A DNA stretch of 64,000 bases from Aureisphaera sp963669405 (GCA_963669405.2 CAXXHF010000002.1:1922001-1986000), one strand, 5' to 3'. Positions 42,979 through 52,832 are shown, numbered from the stretch's first letter. Notes: a model not told the origin generated them from the letters alone. Made by a program: numbers and translations.

Positions 42979-45707
42979 CTATTTAATATGTGAGTTTTCA
43001 GTAAATGGAAACTTTCGATCACATAATTCATAGATAAGTTTTTCGAGTTGTGATTGAAAATTTTGAAGCATATCTATAGTAATCAGCTGATCTTTGGCTC
43101 CACCTCGTGGTTTTTCACGTTTGGCAAATTTTAAAAATCCACTGGACAGATTTTTCAATGATATGACTCCGGCTTCCAAAGCATCGATACCAAGCTCACG
43201 ATGAATAATAAAAGCATATGCCATTACTTGAAATGCCTTACTTCGTCCTTCCTCTTCAATGATTTCGTTCCAATGCACGAGCTCCAATTCCCTTTGTTGT
43301 ACCAAGCCGGTTTTATAATCAATAATTCGAACAGTGCCATTATATGCATCGATACGATCTACCTTCCCTCCAATAAAAACCGGGAATTCCAATCCTTTTA
43401 TATGAAGAGCTGTTTTAAGATGGCTTTCCAAGTGAAGGATTTTTATAGTATGCCCTTTCTTCAATTCGGAAATATCAAGATCAATGATGTTGCCAACATA
43501 CCTTTTAGCAACTTCAAAAACGATTAAGTTTTTGCCTTTTTTGAAATTCCCTTCTTTAAATTCTTTTTTAAACTGACTCGTTACTTCGTCGGCTAGTGCT
43601 TGACCCTTTAATTGTGATAAGGAATCAGTGTTTAGCAATTGACCTTCAAAAGGCTTATAAAGTTCCTCTAGGGTGTTGTGTACAATGGTTCCCAATGTAT
43701 TGAGCGCCACCACTTCTTCAACTTGGTCATATTCATTAATGGACAACACTTTTTGATAATAGAAAGCTATGGGGTTTTTTATGTACAAAGCAAGTGCAGA
43801 TGGCGAAAAATAATGACTGGAAATTGACCTTATGGTTTCGAGAATGGGTTGGGTTTTTTCTATTTTTTTGTTTCAGGTTTTTCAATGGAAATAGGAGCTG
43901 TTATCGTTTCAAAAGAGAGCTTGTGTTCGGGAAGGGTTTCAAGTTCCAATTGTTTTATAAAACGACTTTTTTCACCAGATGTAAGGCCTTGACTAAAATT
44001 ATTGTACACCAAGGTTATGTTTTTAGTACGTTGCAACAAACGATAAAAGTGATACGTATACACAGCATCTTTTTCTGTGTATAGCGGAAGCCCAAATTGC
44101 TTTTTTAGATCATACGTAATAAAGGAGGCGGTTGATTTCCCTGCAGGAAGTACGCCTTCATTCACAGAGAGCATGATAATATTTTCGAAGTCGAGAACTC
44201 GAGTTTCTAAAACTCCCATGATTTGGAGCCCTTCATAGGCATCGCCTTCAAAGTCTAAATTGACTGTAGCAATAAGTTCAGAAAAAAGACGTTCCATCGT
44301 TGCAATCTCAGAAAGATATGTGTGCTCTTGACCAAAATCGCCGATCTTCTGGAAGAGTTCAACAAGTTTCTGAAAAGAAAGCTTTTCAATATCGTGAACT
44401 TCTTTATTTAAAATGAGTTTGTTTAGAAGTAGGACGCAATTATTTACAGCTATAGAAATATTAAGGCCCCAATCTCCAAATAGGGTTTTAAGAGTATCAT
44501 TGTTCTTATGTAAAGATTCTAATTTTTCAGCACTTATATAGGACATGTTTTCTTTTGTAATAGACATGGCTATATCTTGTGGAGAATCTATTAAATATCT
44601 ACATACAGGATGATTGAGTAATGCTAATATGTCTTTGTAATAGTATACTTGAGAGGCTTTAGAGTGTAACTTAATCAGCGAAACAAAAAAGGAAACCATG
44701 GGAGTGCCTTTTAGAGGTAATCCCATAGTTACATTCACTTTTGTTATGTTGTTTGGTAAGGAATAAAGTAATGGAATAAGAAGAGCTTCGTCAGCCAATA
44801 CAACAGCAGTACGATTTTGTTCTTCTACTGAAAGTTGGGACAAATAATTGCCTACATATTTTACTTCTTCAATACTATTTTGGGCAGAAACAATCTTTAT
44901 GTTTTTTGATTTCTGATAATTTTCTGAAAATTGAGGAACAGGATGTTGTTGATAGAATTTCCAGTTTTTTAAATAAGAACGTAAAAAGAGGGAGGCACTA
45001 TGGGTGGAATCTGAATAAAAATAGGAATCTATATCCCAATAGACTTTGGTATTACCCAGTTCTAGCATCGCCTGGATAATATGTTGTTCAGAAGTGTTAA
45101 GGGCATTGAAGCCTATAAAATAGTGGTTTATAAAACCATTATTAGACAGGTAATGTTCTATGTCTTCGGCAGCTTTCCGATAGACCATTCCCTGATATCC
45201 CTTTTGTTCCTTTGCAAGCAGATAAGTTAAGTTTTCATAAAAAGGCATTAAGTTGTTCCAGAAAGTCAGATAGCTTTTTATAAGTGGTGTTTCCTCTTCT
45301 GTAACTCCCCATTTCTCTAAACTTTTAATTCCTCCGAGGTAAGAAAAGAAAGAAGAAGGATCTATGAGGTAGCGATCTATTTCGCTAAAGTCATTCAATA
45401 ATGCCGTAGCCCATGTGGTGAAAGTAGAAAAATCATCTTTTTTCTGGATTGCTTCGGTTGCGAGATAGGCTTGATAGCTTTTTATAAGAAGAATGTCCTT
45501 GGCAATGATGTTTAAACCCGAAAGCTGCTCAATAAACTCCTCAATACTTATAACCGTGGGGGCAAAGGTAGCTTTAGTTAGGTGTTTTTTCAGATAGTGT
45601 TTAAAGAAACCTCCCGCTCTCTTACTTGGCAATACAAAGATGAGATTAGATATGCTCTCATACTCTTTTTGGACTTCAATAACAATTTCTTCTAGGAAAG
45701 CACGCAT
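42979..45707 (-). pseudogene. addB: AddB-like helicase-nuclease subunit with PD-(D/E)XK domain, broken by one frameshift
   Basis: From the ATG at 45707 the frame encodes an inactivated helicase-like region (VLPSKRAGGFFKHYLKKHL near the start, VLETRVLDFENIIMLSVNEGVLP, SFITYDLKKQFGLPLY) and stops at 43860 right after a run of seven A (ACAAAAAAATAG). Adding one A continues directly into IEKTQPILETI, SPSALALYIKNPIAFYYQKVL and the nuclease domain (VFIGGKVDRIDAYNGTVRIIDYKTG, the RecB motif) to 42979, giving about 909 aa. The downstream frame has no good start of its own. With AddA (48520-51660) it should repair double-strand breaks. Sequencing error, transcriptional slippage or recent mutation are all possible. 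Confidence 0.82.
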
Positions 45708-45714
45708 ACCCAAA

Positions 45715-45746
45715 AATAAAAAACGCTTCCCGTTAGGGAAGCGTTT
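45715..45746 (-). terminator. Intrinsic terminator after the OmpA-family gene
   Basis: Perfect 11-bp stem AAACGCTTCCC/GGGAAGCGTTT (45721-45731 with 45736-45746), loop GTTA, with T tracts on both strands. It stands between the OmpA gene and addB, whose ATG is only 14 bases further. Confidence 0.9.
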
Positions 45747-45768
45747 TTTTATGATTTATTTAGAAAGA

Positions 45769-47172
45769 TTACTTTTTCAAAGAAATCTCTACACGTCTGT
45801 TTTGTTGTCTTCCAGCTTTAGTTTTGTTAGAAGCAATTGGTCTAGACTCTCCATATCCTATAGAAGAAAGTCTTGAACCAGACATACCAATAGTAGTCAA
45901 GTAATCTCTAACGGCTGCAGCTCTGTTATCAGAAAGTGTTTGGTTAGTAGATTCTCTACCTTGACTATCTGTGTGACCTTCGATAACGAAAGAAGCAGTT
46001 GGGTATTCATTCATTACATCAACGATGCTTTGAAGAACAGCGTAAGACTCAGAACGAATGGTAGACTTTCCAGTGTCAAACAAGATAGTCTTAGCGTACT
46101 CAGTTAATTGGTTGATAATTTCAACAGTTACTTCTGGACAACCGTTGTTTGCTACAGTACCAGGTACATCTGGACACTGATCGTCTTTATCAAGTACTCC
46201 GTCACCATCTTTATCTTGGTAAGGACATCCGTTGTTAGCAGCTGGTCCAGCTTCGTTAGGACAAGCATCATCAGCATCAGTGATTCCATCACCATCCGCA
46301 TCAGGACATCCGTTCAAAGCAGCAATACCAGGAACAGTAGGACAAGCATCTTGTGGATCTGCGATTCCGTCACCGTCACTATCAGGACAACCATTGAATT
46401 CAGCTAAACCTGGAGTGTTTGGACAAGCATCGTTTCTGTCTTCGATTCCATCACCATCACTATCAGGACATCCGTTAAACTCAGGAAGACCTGGAGTTTC
46501 TGGACACTCATCGTCTTTATCAAAGATTCCATCACCATCAGTATCTTTTCCTCCAAATTTGAATGCAACACCAGCAGAGTGTTGGAAGTGGATGATTCCG
46601 TACTGATCTTCGAAAGCGTGCTTGTAAGTACTTTGGAAGTTAAGAGCTACGTTTTCAGTAATCCAAAAACGAACACTTGCAAGGGCGTTTGCAGTACCGA
46701 ATCCGATATCATCTACCCAAGTATAACCACCACCAATACCGATAGAAGGATCAAACCATCCACCAGGACCGTTGATTAGGTCTCTAAAGCTATATTTAAT
46801 TTCTCCATCAGCGGAGTAGTAGTTTAAGTCGTCAACACTTAAATCTCCTAATTTGTCAAGTCTGTTTACAGCACCCGCTGCAGTAAAAGTGAAGCCATTA
46901 CCAATATATCGTCCCACAGACACTCTGGAAACTGAAGGTAAAATGCTCCAGTGGTCATTTTGGTTGAAATATTCTGAAAATAGGTTGTCTTTAATTTCGA
47001 TGTCACCTATCATCGCTGGTAATCTACCGTTATCGGTAATCCCTACAGGGTATACATCCACGGCGTTTACACCAACTTCAATAGCCCAAGGGTTGTTTTG
47101 ATCTTGCGCGCTTACTACCCCAATAGCAAAGATAAAGAGGGCAGCGGCTAAAATACTGTTAAGATGTTTCAT
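45769..47172 (-). CDS. OmpA family outer-membrane protein with thrombospondin type 3 repeats
   Basis: 467 aa. Signal peptide MKHLNSILAAALFIFAIGVVSAQ, then an eight-stranded beta-barrel (about 25-205). Five calcium-binding thrombospondin type 3 repeats (DTDGDGIFDKDDECPETPG, DSDGDGIEDRNDACPNTPG and so on) and the peptidoglycan-binding OmpA domain (VIEGHTDSQGRESTNQTLS, DNRAAAVRDYL, NRRVEI) follow. It links the outer membrane to the wall and is likely abundant: it has the best promoter in the window and a strong terminator. Confidence 0.95.
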   Translation of the reverse strand: MKHLNSILAAALFIFAIGVVSAQDQNNPWAIEVGVNAVDVYPVGITDNGRLPAMIGDIEIKDNLFSEYFNQNDHWSILPSVSRVSVGRYIGNGFTFTAAGAVNRLDKLGDLSVDDLNYYSADGEIKYSFRDLINGPGGWFDPSIGIGGGYTWVDDIGFGTANALASVRFWITENVALNFQSTYKHAFEDQYGIIHFQHSAGVAFKFGGKDTDGDGIFDKDDECPETPGLPEFNGCPDSDGDGIEDRNDACPNTPGLAEFNGCPDSDGDGIADPQDACPTVPGIAALNGCPDADGDGITDADDACPNEAGPAANNGCPYQDKDGDGVLDKDDQCPDVPGTVANNGCPEVTVEIINQLTEYAKTILFDTGKSTIRSESYAVLQSIVDVMNEYPTASFVIEGHTDSQGRESTNQTLSDNRAAAVRDYLTTIGMSGSRLSSIGYGESRPIASNKTKAGRQQNRRVEISLKK

Positions 47173-47205
47173 ATTCGAATGTTTAATTTTTAAGTGTTAA
47201 TAGAG

Positions 47206-47237
47206 CAAAAGTAAGTTGTTAAAGTTTATTAACAAAA
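47206..47237 (-). promoter_or_regulatory. Consensus promoter of the OmpA-family gene
   Basis: In minus-strand sense TTTTG (47233-47237), 19 bases, then an exact -7 box TACTTTTG (47206-47213). This is a full match to the Bacteroidota TTTG/TAnnTTTG promoter. The start site would be near 47201, giving a 29-base leader. Confidence 0.78.
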
Positions 47238-47303
47238 GCAAATCTATTAAATTTTTTGTAATTACAAAGGTCTTGCGGCTTAAATGCTAACTAAGACAAA
47301 TTA

Positions 47304-48494
47304 TTACAATCCAAGTTTTTGCTTCACTTTAATGAATGCTGCGATGGCCTTGTCTAAATGCTCCTTTGTATGAGCTGCAGAAAGCTGTACCCGTATTCTT
47401 GCTTTTCCTTTGGGAACCACAGGGTAAAAGAAACCTATTACATAAATGCCTTCTTCCAGCAACATGTCTGCCATGGTTTGCGAAAGTTTAGCGTCGTATA
47501 ACATGACAGGAACAATAGCAGAATCACCATCAATAATATCAAATCCAGCTTCCTTCATCCCTTTTTTAAAGTAAGCAGTATTCTCTTCTAGCTGATCCCT
47601 TAATTGGGTGTCATTAGCTAGCATATCAAATACTTTAATAGATGCTCCTACAATAGCAGGCGCTAAAGAATTAGAAAATAAGTACGGTCTTGATCGCTGA
47701 CGTAGAATTTCGATGATCTCTTTTTTACCAGTAGTATAACCACCCATAGCACCGCCCAAAGCCTTGCCAAGGGTTCCAGTTATGATATCAATTCGGTCCA
47801 TAACTCCTTTTTCTTCGAGTGTTCCACGACCAGTTTCACCAATAAACCCTGCCGCATGGCACTCATCTATCATTACCATCGCGTCATATTGGTCTGCCAA
47901 ATCACAGATCTGATCCAATGGAGCAACGAGTCCATCCATAGAAAAGACACCATCGGTTACTATGATTTTATGACGAGCTCCATTTTCATTAGCAGCGATA
48001 AGTTGTTTTTCCAGATCTTCCATGTCGTTATTCTGGTATCTATAACGTGCAGCTTTACACAAACGAACTCCATCAATAATAGACGCATGGTTTAAAGAAT
48101 CTGAAATAATAGCATCTTCTGGCCCTAATAAAGGTTCAAAAACTCCACCGTTGGCGTCGAAAGCTGCAGCATATAATATGGTGTCTTCCGTTTGGTAGAA
48201 ATCGGCAATTTTCTGTTCCAATTCTTTGTGAATATCTTGGGTTCCACAAATAAATCGTACCGAAGACATTCCAAAACCATGGGTGTCCATTGCATCTTTT
48301 GCGGCTTGTATTACTTCTTTGTTGGAAGAAAGTCCCAAATAATTGTTGGCGCAGAAGTTGATAACTTCTTCACCTGTAGAGATTTTTATTACCGCATCTT
48401 GGGGAGATGTAATGATTCGTTCTTTTTTAAAGAGCCCAGCATCTTTTATTTCCTGAATCTCTTTTTGTAAGTGATCTTTAATTTTTCCGTACAT
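47304..48494 (-). CDS. kbl: Glycine C-acetyltransferase (2-amino-3-ketobutyrate CoA ligase)
   Basis: PLP enzyme of the alpha-oxoamine synthase family that cleaves 2-amino-3-ketobutyrate with CoA into glycine and acetyl-CoA in threonine breakdown. NFCANNYLGLSSN is the N-terminal signature, SLNHASIIDGVRLC and VMIDECHAAGFIGETGRG carry the PLP-stacking His and Asp, and ITGTLGKALGGAMGGY carries the Schiff-base Lys. 396 aa is normal for Kbl. The threonine dehydrogenase (tdh) that usually works with it is not in this window. It lies 25 bases downstream of addA. Confidence 0.94.
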   Translation of the reverse strand: MYGKIKDHLQKEIQEIKDAGLFKKERIITSPQDAVIKISTGEEVINFCANNYLGLSSNKEVIQAAKDAMDTHGFGMSSVRFICGTQDIHKELEQKIADFYQTEDTILYAAAFDANGGVFEPLLGPEDAIISDSLNHASIIDGVRLCKAARYRYQNNDMEDLEKQLIAANENGARHKIIVTDGVFSMDGLVAPLDQICDLADQYDAMVMIDECHAAGFIGETGRGTLEEKGVMDRIDIITGTLGKALGGAMGGYTTGKKEIIEILRQRSRPYLFSNSLAPAIVGASIKVFDMLANDTQLRDQLEENTAYFKKGMKEAGFDIIDGDSAIVPVMLYDAKLSQTMADMLLEEGIYVIGFFYPVVPKGKARIRVQLSAAHTKEHLDKAIAAFIKVKQKLGL

Positions 48495-48519
48495 TTTCTT
48501 GATTTTTTGGCCCCCAAAT

Positions 48520-51500
48520 TTAGCTTTTATTTATGAGTATTCCATTGGTATTGCAGTAAACCAATAGCTTTTCGCGAACCGAATATCCCATAGCCTCTAT
48601 GGCATCAGAATATTCATAGATCTGTTCTACGTATTTAGGGTTTGACGCCCCAGTTTTATAATCAATAATCGTTGCTGTTCCGTCAGAATGAACCACAACT
48701 CGATCTGGTCGGATCATTTTTTGAGGGGTTGCAATTTCACGTTCATTATATACTTTATACGGAGCCTCGTACAATTCTTTAAGATCTGGATGCTTTACTA
48801 CATCTGTGATGAATTTTTTCAATTCTAAAATAGGCTTCCGATCTTCCGAAAGGTTAGCATCCAATTCATTTAAGACGGTATCCAAATCCTCTATGGTTTC
48901 TATTTTGGCCATACTATCATGAAATCTATTTCCCAATCCAATAGCTTCAGCCTGTTCTTCAGAGCTTACTAAGGAAGAGGTAACAATGTTTAAATGATGT
49001 GATTCGGGTGATGACACCGTATACGGAAGTGTATTTGAAAAAACAGTTTCTTTACTTTTTTGAGAAAGCGAGTCTTCCTGCATGCCAAGTTCATAATTGC
49101 TTTTTCCTTCTTCCCACAACCCCAATGAAGATAAATACCCAATAAGAAAAGTATTGTACGAACGGAAAGTATCCTTTAATGGCTCATTTTTAGCGAAGAT
49201 ATAAAGTTGTGTTTCGGCACGGGTTAACGCTACATAAAATAAATTTATATTGTCCAGCTCTAAAGTCTCCGTTCGTTGTTTAACCATCATTGCGCCTGTT
49301 TCACTATAATCTTCCAATTCCTTTTTATAATCGATAAGGAGGTGATCAAATCCATTTTCATTCCAAGGATACCATGATTTGGGTTCAATTTCAGCATAAA
49401 GATTTACATCGGCATATGGGAAAATGATCACAGGAAATTCAAGTCCTTTAGACTTGTGTATGGTCATAAGCCTGACAGCATCAGATTCGTTATTGGAACT
49501 TATACTGGCCTTATCTTTTTCAATTCCCCAATAATCTAAAAATTCTACCTTCCCCATACCGGGTCGTTGCGAAAACCGAAATACCAAATCCATAAAATTA
49601 GTAACAAAAACATCGGCTTTGCCAGCCAAGTTTAGTGTGTCAATACAATATTCCAAAGATTCGTATAAGGATAGCTTGTTGGCAACTTCAAAATCGAAAA
49701 GAACATTGAGTTCTTTCAATTTTTGAGAAAGAGAAGACAAAGGGGCTTTTAAATATGTACAAAAGAAATCATGCTTTTCCTGTGCAATATTCAACTGCTC
49801 ATGTAAGAATTCGAGCACCAGTATTTTTACCTCTTCATTTAAGGGGTCTACAGAAAAAGACAGAAGGTGCACCAAATGGGCCACCAATGTTGAACTGCTG
49901 AGCAAAAGGGTTTCCTCTGAAATAATTGGGATGGAAGGATCTTTTTCCAAGAGATACTGGCTAATAACAACACCGTCTTTCTTTCTACGGGTAAGTATAC
50001 AAATATCATTGGCGTGTATTCCTTTATCCAGAAGCGTACGCAATGTTTGATGAACTTTTTCAGGATAGAGCTCATGCTCTTCCTGTTTGTTTTGTGCATT
50101 AATGAACTCTATTTTTACATACCCCCCCGTTTTTTTTGTATGTTTTTGTTTATTGCCAGTTTCGTACATCATTCTATGGGAGTCATTCCCTAAATTGCTT
50201 GCTACAAAACTGAAAAATTGATTGTTGAAGTCAATAATCTGTTGAGCACTTCTGTAATTGGTGTCCAATTGTATCAATTGCTTTTGAGCAGCTGTAAATG
50301 GATTTTCATTTTTGGAAAGTTCCATAAACTGTTCGGGAAGTCCACCCCGCCAACGATAAATAGATTGTTTGGCATCTCCTACCAATAAAAGACTACCGGT
50401 TTCATCATCAGAATTGATTTGAGACAATGCATTGTCTATAAGTGGAACTAAATTTTTCCATTGTAGTTTTGAAGTATCCTGAAATTCATCGATAAAGAAA
50501 TGCCGATAACGGTCTCCAAGCCGTTCATATATAAAAGGAGCTGGTTGGTTCTTTATTTCAGAAAAAATCAAAGCGTTGAATTCACTTATGGGCAAAATAT
50601 TGTCCTCTTCTTTAATTTTTGCTATTTCTAGGTTGACCCCATTTATAGCGGCCAAAGGGACCAAGTTTTTTAGAATATTACGGTATAATTTTATTTGATG
50701 CACTTTGGCTTTGCAAGCCTTATAGGTTTCCAAGAAATAAGGAACAAGGACATCTATTTGTTGTTTAATTCCTTCTGCAGTCTGTGATTTGTACAACTTA
50801 TTGCCACCCACCTCCAGGTATTCTTCCAGTTTGTTTTTATATATGTCGTAGTCCCGTTCTTGAAGCTTTTTGAAATGATTGGGAAAAGTACCTCTCTGAA
50901 AGACATCCCAAGGAATCCCATTTTCGCTTAATTTTTCGAGCAATGTTCTAGCTTCCTGCGCGATTTCTTTTTCAAGCTCTTTAGTATTTTTTTGAAGCTG
51001 TTTTTGAAGGGAACGAAAGTCACTAATGGATTTTCCCTTCAAGCATTCTAAGTTCCAACGATCGTTTTCACTCGCCAAAAGTGAGGCTGTTTTTTTAAGG
51101 TCGAAAGAAATGTCCCAAGACTTATCTTCATCTGTTTTTTGAAGTGCAAACTCTAATAGCAATTGAGTTATTTCAGGGTCGGTCCCAGCCTTTTCAATGA
51201 ATTGGTCAACTGCTTTAGACAAAATTTCGTCAGTGTCCAAAGAAACTTCGAAGTTGGAAGCTAATTTTAAGTCATGAGCAAAAGTTCGTATCAAACGGTG
51301 ATTAAAGCTATCAATGGTTTCTATACTAAACTGCGCATAATGATGCAAAAGATGTTTAAGGATAGGCCTCGATCTTTTACGGATTTGGGATTCTGTGAGA
51401 GAAGTTTCTTCTTCCAATAAAGATAGCATTGCACGAAATTCTGAAGGAACGGGGTCTTTAGAAAGTGCCGAAAGGGTGGCTACAATCCGCTCTTTCATTT

Positions 51501-51660
51501 CTGCTACTGCTTTGTTGGTAAAAGTAATGGCCAGTAAGTACTTATAATATCCGTTTTGAGGATGTGCCAATACTTCCTTGAGATAAGATTTCACCAAAGC
51601 AAAGGTTTTTCCACTACCAGCAGATGCATTGTAAACCTTAAATGAAGCTGAAGAATTCAA
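48520..51660 (-). CDS. addA: AddA-like UvrD-family helicase with C-terminal RecB nuclease domain
   Basis: 1046 aa ATP-dependent 3'-5' helicase and nuclease for double-strand-break processing. Walker A is NASAGSGKTFALVKSYL, motif Ia is LAITFTNKAVAEMKERI, motif II is HFFIDEFQDTSKLQWKNL, motif III is LLLVGDAKQSIYRWRGG, motif V is RLMTIHKSKGLEFPVIIFPY and motif VI is FYVALTRAETQLYIFAK. The C-terminal nuclease core (RPDRVVVHSDGTATIIDYKTG) is complete. Its partner AddB lies downstream but is frameshifted. The start is a TTG at 51660; no in-frame ATG lies between the upstream stop and the Walker motif. Confidence 0.92.
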   Translation of the reverse strand: MNSSASFKVYNASAGSGKTFALVKSYLKEVLAHPQNGYYKYLLAITFTNKAVAEMKERIVATLSALSKDPVPSEFRAMLSLLEEETSLTESQIRKRSRPILKHLLHHYAQFSIETIDSFNHRLIRTFAHDLKLASNFEVSLDTDEILSKAVDQFIEKAGTDPEITQLLLEFALQKTDEDKSWDISFDLKKTASLLASENDRWNLECLKGKSISDFRSLQKQLQKNTKELEKEIAQEARTLLEKLSENGIPWDVFQRGTFPNHFKKLQERDYDIYKNKLEEYLEVGGNKLYKSQTAEGIKQQIDVLVPYFLETYKACKAKVHQIKLYRNILKNLVPLAAINGVNLEIAKIKEEDNILPISEFNALIFSEIKNQPAPFIYERLGDRYRHFFIDEFQDTSKLQWKNLVPLIDNALSQINSDDETGSLLLVGDAKQSIYRWRGGLPEQFMELSKNENPFTAAQKQLIQLDTNYRSAQQIIDFNNQFFSFVASNLGNDSHRMMYETGNKQKHTKKTGGYVKIEFINAQNKQEEHELYPEKVHQTLRTLLDKGIHANDICILTRRKKDGVVISQYLLEKDPSIPIISEETLLLSSSTLVAHLVHLLSFSVDPLNEEVKILVLEFLHEQLNIAQEKHDFFCTYLKAPLSSLSQKLKELNVLFDFEVANKLSLYESLEYCIDTLNLAGKADVFVTNFMDLVFRFSQRPGMGKVEFLDYWGIEKDKASISSNNESDAVRLMTIHKSKGLEFPVIIFPYADVNLYAEIEPKSWYPWNENGFDHLLIDYKKELEDYSETGAMMVKQRTETLELDNINLFYVALTRAETQLYIFAKNEPLKDTFRSYNTFLIGYLSSLGLWEEGKSNYELGMQEDSLSQKSKETVFSNTLPYTVSSPESHHLNIVTSSLVSSEEQAEAIGLGNRFHDSMAKIETIEDLDTVLNELDANLSEDRKPILELKKFITDVVKHPDLKELYEAPYKVYNEREIATPQKMIRPDRVVVHSDGTATIIDYKTGASNPKYVEQIYEYSDAIEAMGYSVREKLLVYCNTNGILINKS

Positions 51661-51756
51661 TAAATTGGCATTACTAGCATAAAGATACTATTAAGAATTT
51701 CTATACAGGTATAAAAACTTATAAATTCTATAACTATAGAAACCGTGAATTATATG

Positions 51757-51764
51757 TAATTTTG
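51757..51764 (+). promoter_or_regulatory. -7 box of the superoxide dismutase promoter
   Basis: TAATTTTG matches TAnnTTTG exactly. Transcription would begin near 51769, about 29 bases before the ATG. No convincing -33 TTG is visible, so an activator may be needed. Confidence 0.5.
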
Positions 51765-51797
51765 AATGAAAATTAATAGTAACTAAAAAGCAACACT

Positions 51798-52406
51798 ATG
51801 TCATTTGAATTACCTGCATTATCGTATGCTCACGATGCCCTAGAGCCCCATATAGATACACGAACCATGGAAATTCACCATGGAAAACACCATGCCGGAT
51901 ATACCAGCAAGTTAAATGCTGCTATTGATGGTACTGGAAACGAAGGAAAAAGTATTGAAGCTATTTTGTCTGATTTGGACATGAACAACAAAGCGGTGCG
52001 TAACAATGGTGGAGGTTATTACAACCACTGTCTTTTTTGGGAAGTAATGTCACCAAATGGAGGCGGACAACCTTCTGGTGAATTGGCAACTGCTATTAAT
52101 GAAGCCTTTGGAGATTTTGATTCTTTTAAAGAGGCTTTTTCCAATGCTGCAAAAACCCAGTTTGGTTCTGGTTGGGCCTGGTTATGTGTTCACAAAGGAG
52201 GAAAAGTGGATGTATGTGCTACTCCAAACCAAGACAACCCATTAATGCCTGGAATTGGATGTGGAGGAACTCCGATCTTAGGATTGGATGTGTGGGAGCA
52301 TGCTTATTACCTTAACTATCAGAACCGTCGACCAGATTATGTAAGTGCATTTTTTAATGTGATTAATTGGGACGCAGTGTCTGAGCGCTATGCTGCAAAC
52401 AAGTAA
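51798..52406 (+). CDS. sod: Fe/Mn superoxide dismutase
   Basis: 202 aa cytoplasmic enzyme that dismutates superoxide. FELPALSYAHDALEPHIDTRTMEIHHGKHHAGY carries the first metal His, NNGGGYYNHCLFWEVMSP the second, and GLDVWEHAYYLNYQNRRPDY the Asp and third His. The second-sphere residues (Gly in NNGGGYYNH and Gln in TPNQDNPLM) lean to the manganese or cambialistic type; metal choice cannot be fixed from sequence. It is a single gene with its own promoter and terminator, divergent from addA. Confidence 0.95.
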   Translation: MSFELPALSYAHDALEPHIDTRTMEIHHGKHHAGYTSKLNAAIDGTGNEGKSIEAILSDLDMNNKAVRNNGGGYYNHCLFWEVMSPNGGGQPSGELATAINEAFGDFDSFKEAFSNAAKTQFGSGWAWLCVHKGGKVDVCATPNQDNPLMPGIGCGGTPILGLDVWEHAYYLNYQNRRPDYVSAFFNVINWDAVSERYAANK

Positions 52407-52430
52407 ATAGATATCTTATTAAATTTAAAG

Positions 52431-52464
52431 AAGCTCCATTCAGAAATGAAAGGGGCTTTTTTTA
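52431..52464 (+). terminator. Intrinsic terminator after sod
   Basis: Seven-bp stem AAGCTCC/GGGGCTT (one T-G pair) around a 14-nt loop, followed by a run of seven T (52457-52463). Confidence 0.75.
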
Positions 52465-52521
52465 TTATGATTGTACTTTACTAATTACAAAAGAATATTC
52501 CATTCTTGAATTTAGACCAAT

Positions 52522-52608
52522 AAAAAAAGGTAAACAAGAGTTTACCTTTTTTTGCCCCAAATCTACCATGAACTTAACCTACTTATGCTATGGTATGTTT
52601 CAAATATA
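52522..52608 (-). ncRNA. Candidate small RNA, copy A
   Basis: In minus-strand sense: exact -7 box TATATTTG (52601-52608), then a predicted 75-nt transcript beginning ATACCATAGCATAAGTAG near 52596. It carries GTTAAGTTCATGGT, GATTTGGGGC and a 14-bp perfect terminator hairpin (52522-52535 with 52540-52553, loop AAGA). ACCAT and ATGGT can pair to close a 5' stem around the conserved core. A nearly identical copy lies 224 bases away. There is no open frame of note. The hairpin is symmetric, so strand is decided by the -7 box. Confidence 0.62.
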
Positions 52609-52620
52609 TGGTATAATTTT

Positions 52621-52740
52621 TCTGATGAAATAATTTTTTAGACCAAGGGCCTTTTTTTTCGTTAAAAGGCAGTTTTTTCGTTAAAAAACCTACTTGATTG
52701 ATAGGAAAATGAATTTTGGGATGCAAAATGAAGTATTGTA
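52621..52740. other. Spacer between the two small-RNA copies, with A/T hairpins
   Basis: Non-coding. It holds two short inverted repeats sharing TTTTTTCGTTAAAA (near 52655-52672 and 52674-52690), which look like additional AT-rich hairpins. It is not obviously similar to the flanks of the small RNAs, so the copies are not part of one simple tandem repeat. Confidence 0.4.
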
Positions 52741-52746
52741 AAAAAT

Positions 52747-52832
52747 AAAAAAGGTAAACAAGAGTTTACCTTTTTTGCCCCAAATCTTACCATGAACTTA
52801 ACCTACTTATGCTATGGTATGAAGCAAATATA
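52747..52832 (-). ncRNA. Candidate small RNA, copy B
   Basis: Same layout as copy A: exact -7 box TATATTTG (52825-52832), predicted start near 52820 at the same ATACCATAGC, the core with one extra A before GATTTGGGGC, and a 13-bp terminator hairpin (52747-52759 with 52764-52776). Identity with copy A runs from the start site to the end of the hairpin and then stops; the bases around the -7 box differ except for the box itself. That is the pattern expected of a conserved transcript with a conserved promoter element. Confidence 0.62.

Noticed and set aside
42979..43788. Stand-alone RecB-type nuclease of 269 aa
   Set aside because: Sequence upstream of its first Met (IEKTQPILETI, SPSALAL) is family-like and joins the helicase part of AddB, so it is the broken 3' half of one gene.
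45769..47172. Direct DNA repeats as a possible mobile or CRISPR-like array
   Set aside because: The periodic DNA repeats encode thrombospondin type 3 calcium repeats of the OmpA-family protein.
52571..52606. Leader peptide on the plus strand of the small-RNA repeats (ATGAACTTAACC...)
   Set aside because: Both copies begin a plus-strand frame reading MNLTYLCYG, but it does not lead to a downstream gene, the third copy lacks the ATG, and the exact -7 boxes point to the minus strand.
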